The position numbers and the translations under genes are program-made. This document shows positions 61,228 through 64,000 of a stretch of DNA of 64,000 bases, in pieces; position 1 is the first letter of the stretch, and each line of letters opens with the position of its first letter. This DNA comes from Pseudobdellovibrio sp031428275 (lineage in GTDB: Bacteria > Bdellovibrionota > Bdellovibrionia > Bdellovibrionales > Bdellovibrionaceae), in contig JANPPC010000014.1 of NCBI GenBank assembly GCA_031428275.1, forward strand, positions 1-64,000, written 5' to 3'. The notes below the pieces were generated by a model that searched no databases, was not told where the DNA came from, and worked only from the letters and a program-made list of their open reading frames with translations.

Positions 61228-63020
61228 TACATTCTTTCCGGAACTGGTATACCCAGCAGCGCTAACCCATTTTTAAGAATCAAACCAGTCGCAGCGCTTA
61301 ATGCTAAGCGCGCCTTGCGAATTTCTGCATCTTCAGCCGTTCCGATCGGGCAATCGTGGTAGAATACATTGAATTTCTTGGCGGTATCATAAAGGTAAGT
61401 ACATAACATCGCTGGCTTATAATTTTCAGCGCTTGATAAAACAATCGTGTTGAAATTCATCAAATGCTGCATCAGTTTTGTCTCTGAAGGATGAGTTAAT
61501 AGTGACCCGTTAAAGCTTAAGATATCTGATCCGAATTTTTTGAGTAATGAATTAATTCGCGATGATGAATACTGAATAAATGGGCCCGACTCGCCGTCTA
61601 GCTTTAACCATTCGTTCATATCAAACACGATTTTTTTATTCGTGTCTTGGCGAACCATTCCGTATTTAATGGCGCCTTTAGCCACGATATCGGCGGTAAT
61701 TTCGACTTCTTCGGCTGACCATTCACCCGCGTATCTAGATAGATATTCAGACTTTACGTGCGCGCGCATTTTCTCAACCAGCAACATCAATGAAATGATA
61801 TTACCTTTTCTAGAACTCATCGCCCCGTCCGGAAGTTCGACGAAGTTATACTGTAAGTGGTAACAATTTTTAGATTGTTCAAAGCCTAAAATTTCTAAAG
61901 TTTTAAAAACTTGTTTAAAGTGCAAGGCCTGGCGCATATCAACCACGTAAATTGATTTTTCAATTTTGTAATCTTCAAATTTACGACGCGCTAACTCGAC
62001 GTCTTTAGTTGCGTACAAACCGGTGCCATCTGATTTCAGAAGCATACAAAAACCAAGGTTTTCATTCGAAAAATCTAAGCCAATGGTACCTTGCGATTCT
62101 TGTAGTTTACCTTCGGCGAAATACTTTTTAATCGTTTTAACTGAATCGGCATCAACGTCTGATTCCCAGTACCATTTATCAAATTCAACGCCAGCCCATT
62201 TATAAACTTTTTGCATGAGCTCGATCGACCACTGACGGGTTTCTTTCCACAGATCGTAGAATTCACCTTTGCCGGCCTCAAGTTCTTTTAAAATGGCGGT
62301 TAGCTGCGCTTTATTTTTTTCGTAAAGTTCCGGAGTTTTTTCTTCGTCTTCTAGTTTAATATTCGCGGTCGAATACATTTGCCCCAGCCACTCGCCGCGC
62401 ATGGGATCATCACGTTTTTTAGCCAGCACATCTAAACCAACGTAATTTTTAATGTACCAAAGACACTTCGCCACATGCGTACCGACGTCACCAGGAAAAG
62501 TGGAGCTAATAATTTTTTCGTCGCCGTAAGTTCTTCTTAATAAACGAATGAGCGAATCTCCCAGGCAAAGATTGCGCATGTGGCCCACGTGAATTTCTTT
62601 GTGCGTATTTGGTTGTGAATACTCGATCATGGTTTTTGGCGCGTTTTGTGTCAGCGTGCGCTTGAACATTTCGTTCGAAAGAACTGCGCCAACCGTTGCC
62701 GAAGCTAATTTTTCAGAACTGAACTTAATATTAATGTACGGACCTGCGGCTTCGATAGACGCAACGCCATCAACTGCACCCAAAGCTGTTTTCAATTCAG
62801 TCGCAACGGCGGCCGGAGATTTTTTTAAAGTCTTAGCGGCAATAAAACAGCCGAAAGCTAAGTGGCCCATGTCTGCATTGGGTGGCTCTACTAAGGCGTT
62901 ATAAATTTCTTCAGAAGTTAAGGTTACACCAAGGCCGCTTAATGCTTTCGCTAAAGGCTCGGTCAAACTAACGCGTAAGGGTTCGTGCATGAGAGTTTTA
63001 AACATATTTTTTTGTCTCAT
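61227..63020 (-). CDS. argS: arginyl-tRNA synthetase
   Basis: Class I synthetase, about 597 residues. The HIGH-like HVGHMRNLCLGDS follows YSQPNTHKEI, the KMSKS equivalent is SSRKGN, and the N-terminal Add-1 domain and C-terminal helical anticodon domain are complete (ending GIPVPERM). The start at 63020 has a weak ribosome site; 63005 is an alternative. Confidence 0.97.
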   Translation of the reverse strand: MRQKNMFKTLMHEPLRVSLTEPLAKALSGLGVTLTSEEIYNALVEPPNADMGHLAFGCFIAAKTLKKSPAAVATELKTALGAVDGVASIEAAGPYINIKFSSEKLASATVGAVLSNEMFKRTLTQNAPKTMIEYSQPNTHKEIHVGHMRNLCLGDSLIRLLRRTYGDEKIISSTFPGDVGTHVAKCLWYIKNYVGLDVLAKKRDDPMRGEWLGQMYSTANIKLEDEEKTPELYEKNKAQLTAILKELEAGKGEFYDLWKETRQWSIELMQKVYKWAGVEFDKWYWESDVDADSVKTIKKYFAEGKLQESQGTIGLDFSNENLGFCMLLKSDGTGLYATKDVELARRKFEDYKIEKSIYVVDMRQALHFKQVFKTLEILGFEQSKNCYHLQYNFVELPDGAMSSRKGNIISLMLLVEKMRAHVKSEYLSRYAGEWSAEEVEITADIVAKGAIKYGMVRQDTNKKIVFDMNEWLKLDGESGPFIQYSSSRINSLLKKFGSDILSFNGSLLTHPSETKLMQHLMNFNTIVLSSAENYKPAMLCTYLYDTAKKFNVFYHDCPIGTAEDAEIRKARLALSAATGLILKNGLALLGIPVPERM

Positions 63021-63128
63021 GTTTTAGAAGAAGACTCAAACGCCATCTGTTTTTTATAACCGACATTAACCGGGACCTTCGTCTAAAGTTGTTACCCTTG
63101 CGGGCCGCTTGTACACGTTGAAGCAACC

Positions 63129-63248
63129 TTAGATTAAGTCTAAAAACCGTCGTATCGCTTGCAGGATCATCAACAAAATAACCAAAATCATTTTAGTTAT
63201 TCTGTAAACTTTCCGATATCTTTTGTAGGTAGCAGTGATATCCGACAT
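63129..63248 (-). CDS. possible 39-residue membrane peptide
   Basis: ATG at 63248 with GAAAGGA eight bases upstream opens a 39-codon frame: a basic N-terminal part (MSDITATYKRYRKVYRITK) and one hydrophobic helix (MILVILLMILQAI), then basic residues. The signature of a small single-span protein; length makes this provisional. Divergent from lipA. Confidence 0.45.
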   Translation of the reverse strand: MSDITATYKRYRKVYRITKMILVILLMILQAIRRFLDLI

Positions 63249-63450
63249 ATGGATTTCCTTTCTTAAAGGTCTCCGTAATGTCTGCGTAAAAGCGAGATGG
63301 CGCCGAGCTACCTCGCTTTTTGCATTTTTAACGCCCAAATTTATTGATTTACCCGATAGCTAATCTTGATAGAACTTGCCTCGCACACGCCCCAGCGTTA
63401 CAACATGGTTCATCCGTTCTCATTCTAGAATGCTGAAAAAGGTGGCAACC

Positions 63451-64000
63451 ATGATACCTGATAAAAAAGCTCGCTTACCAAAACCCGAATGGTTAAAAGT
63501 TCGCGCTCCATCCGGAGAAAACTACACGCGCATCAAAGGCATGCTTGGCGAATTAAAATTGGCGACCGTTTGCCAAGAAGCTAAGTGCCCGAACATGGGT
63601 GAATGTTGGTCCGGTGGAACCGCGACATTTATGTTGATGGGTGAAGTTTGTACGCGCGGTTGTCGTTTTTGTAATGTGAAAACGGGAAATGCAAAATTAG
63701 GATTACCTCCGGTTGATCCTTTCGAACCAGAAAAAGTGGCTTACTCGATTTCGCAAATGGGTTTGAAATACGTGGTGATCACATCAGTCGACCGAGACGA
63801 TATGCCTGATCAAGGCTCTGACCATTTCGCCCGTACCGTTAAGACAATCAAGAAACTAGATCCAAAACTAATCGTCGAGATTTTAACACCCGACTTCCGC
63901 GGTGATGAAAAATTAGTGGCTCACTTGGCTGCCTCACGCCCCGATGTATTTGCGCACAACATTGAAACCGTTGAACGCTTAACTCCGTCGGTTCGTGACC
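63451..64000 (+). CDS. lipA: lipoyl synthase (5' part, runs off window)
   Basis: Radical-SAM enzyme that inserts sulfur into octanoyl groups. About 183 codons are present. The N-terminal cluster-binding CQEAKCPNMGECW and the radical-SAM CTRGCRFCNVKTG are both visible, with the LipA-type IKGMLGELKLATVCQEAKCP context. ATG 63451 has AAAGGTGG upstream. The gene continues beyond position 64000. Confidence 0.96.
   Translation, partial: MIPDKKARLPKPEWLKVRAPSGENYTRIKGMLGELKLATVCQEAKCPNMGECWSGGTATFMLMGEVCTRGCRFCNVKTGNAKLGLPPVDPFEPEKVAYSISQMGLKYVVITSVDRDDMPDQGSDHFARTVKTIKKLDPKLIVEILTPDFRGDEKLVAHLAASRPDVFAHNIETVERLTPSVRD

Overview
The window looks like chromosome from a Bdellovibrionota-type predatory or gliding bacterium (Bdellovibrio / Pseudobdellovibrio-like). 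The reasons are: a Gram-negative envelope toolkit (Kdo synthesis, Lpt transport, many lipoproteins), a Myxococcus-like type IV pilus gene order, an Agl/Glt-type gliding-motor cluster, moderate AT-richness, very tight gene packing with ATGA overlaps, and frequent TTG/GTG starts. This is inference; only 132 bases of 16S rRNA are present.

Layout. Positions 1-482 hold the 5' end of a 16S rRNA gene (minus) with tRNA-Ala(UGC) directly upstream, each with its own promoter-like elements. 538-1445 holds two small unknown or cupin-like genes. 1553-9143 (minus) is pilH-pilI-pilD-pilM-pilN-pilO-pilP-pilQ, the order used in the Myxococcus S-motility locus. 9327-15189 is pyrB-carA-unknown-carB (pyrimidine/carbamoyl phosphate). 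15270-20347 is metK, lepA and three tandem signal peptidase I genes. 20493-24315 holds a DUF3833 lipoprotein, hpf, and a FecR-domain protein paired with a TPR/beta-barrel protein behind a sigma28-like promoter.

24328-44252 (minus) is the central block: engB-kdsB-pyrG-kdsD-kdsC, then ten genes resembling the Myxococcus gltABCDEFG-aglRQS gliding machinery, then a fused lptC-lptA, lptB, rpoN and apt. In many proteobacteria kdsD-kdsC-lptC-lptA-lptB-rpoN is one continuous locus, so here the whole gliding-type cluster sits inside the LPS-export locus. Encoded parts are two outer-membrane barrel candidates, TPR periplasmic proteins, a TPR lipoprotein, an FHA/TonB-like transmembrane coupler and a TolQ/TolR/TolR proton-channel motor.

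44437-47256 has an FHA-domain sigma54 activator, a FliL-like protein and a SmpA-like lipoprotein. 47295-54847 has polA (3'-5' exonuclease motifs not visible), an FtsB-like protein, a DUF2805 protein, a GbsR/MarR-type regulator divergent from a DCC-OsmC pair over a perfect palindrome, eno, and an unknown coiled-coil protein. 54983-56885 has a solitary CpaF-like ATPase with a cupredoxin-like protein. The remainder holds small lipoproteins, a DsbA-like lipoprotein, sfsA, a DUF2238 protein, argS, a possible 39-residue membrane peptide, and the 5' part of lipA, which runs off the window end.
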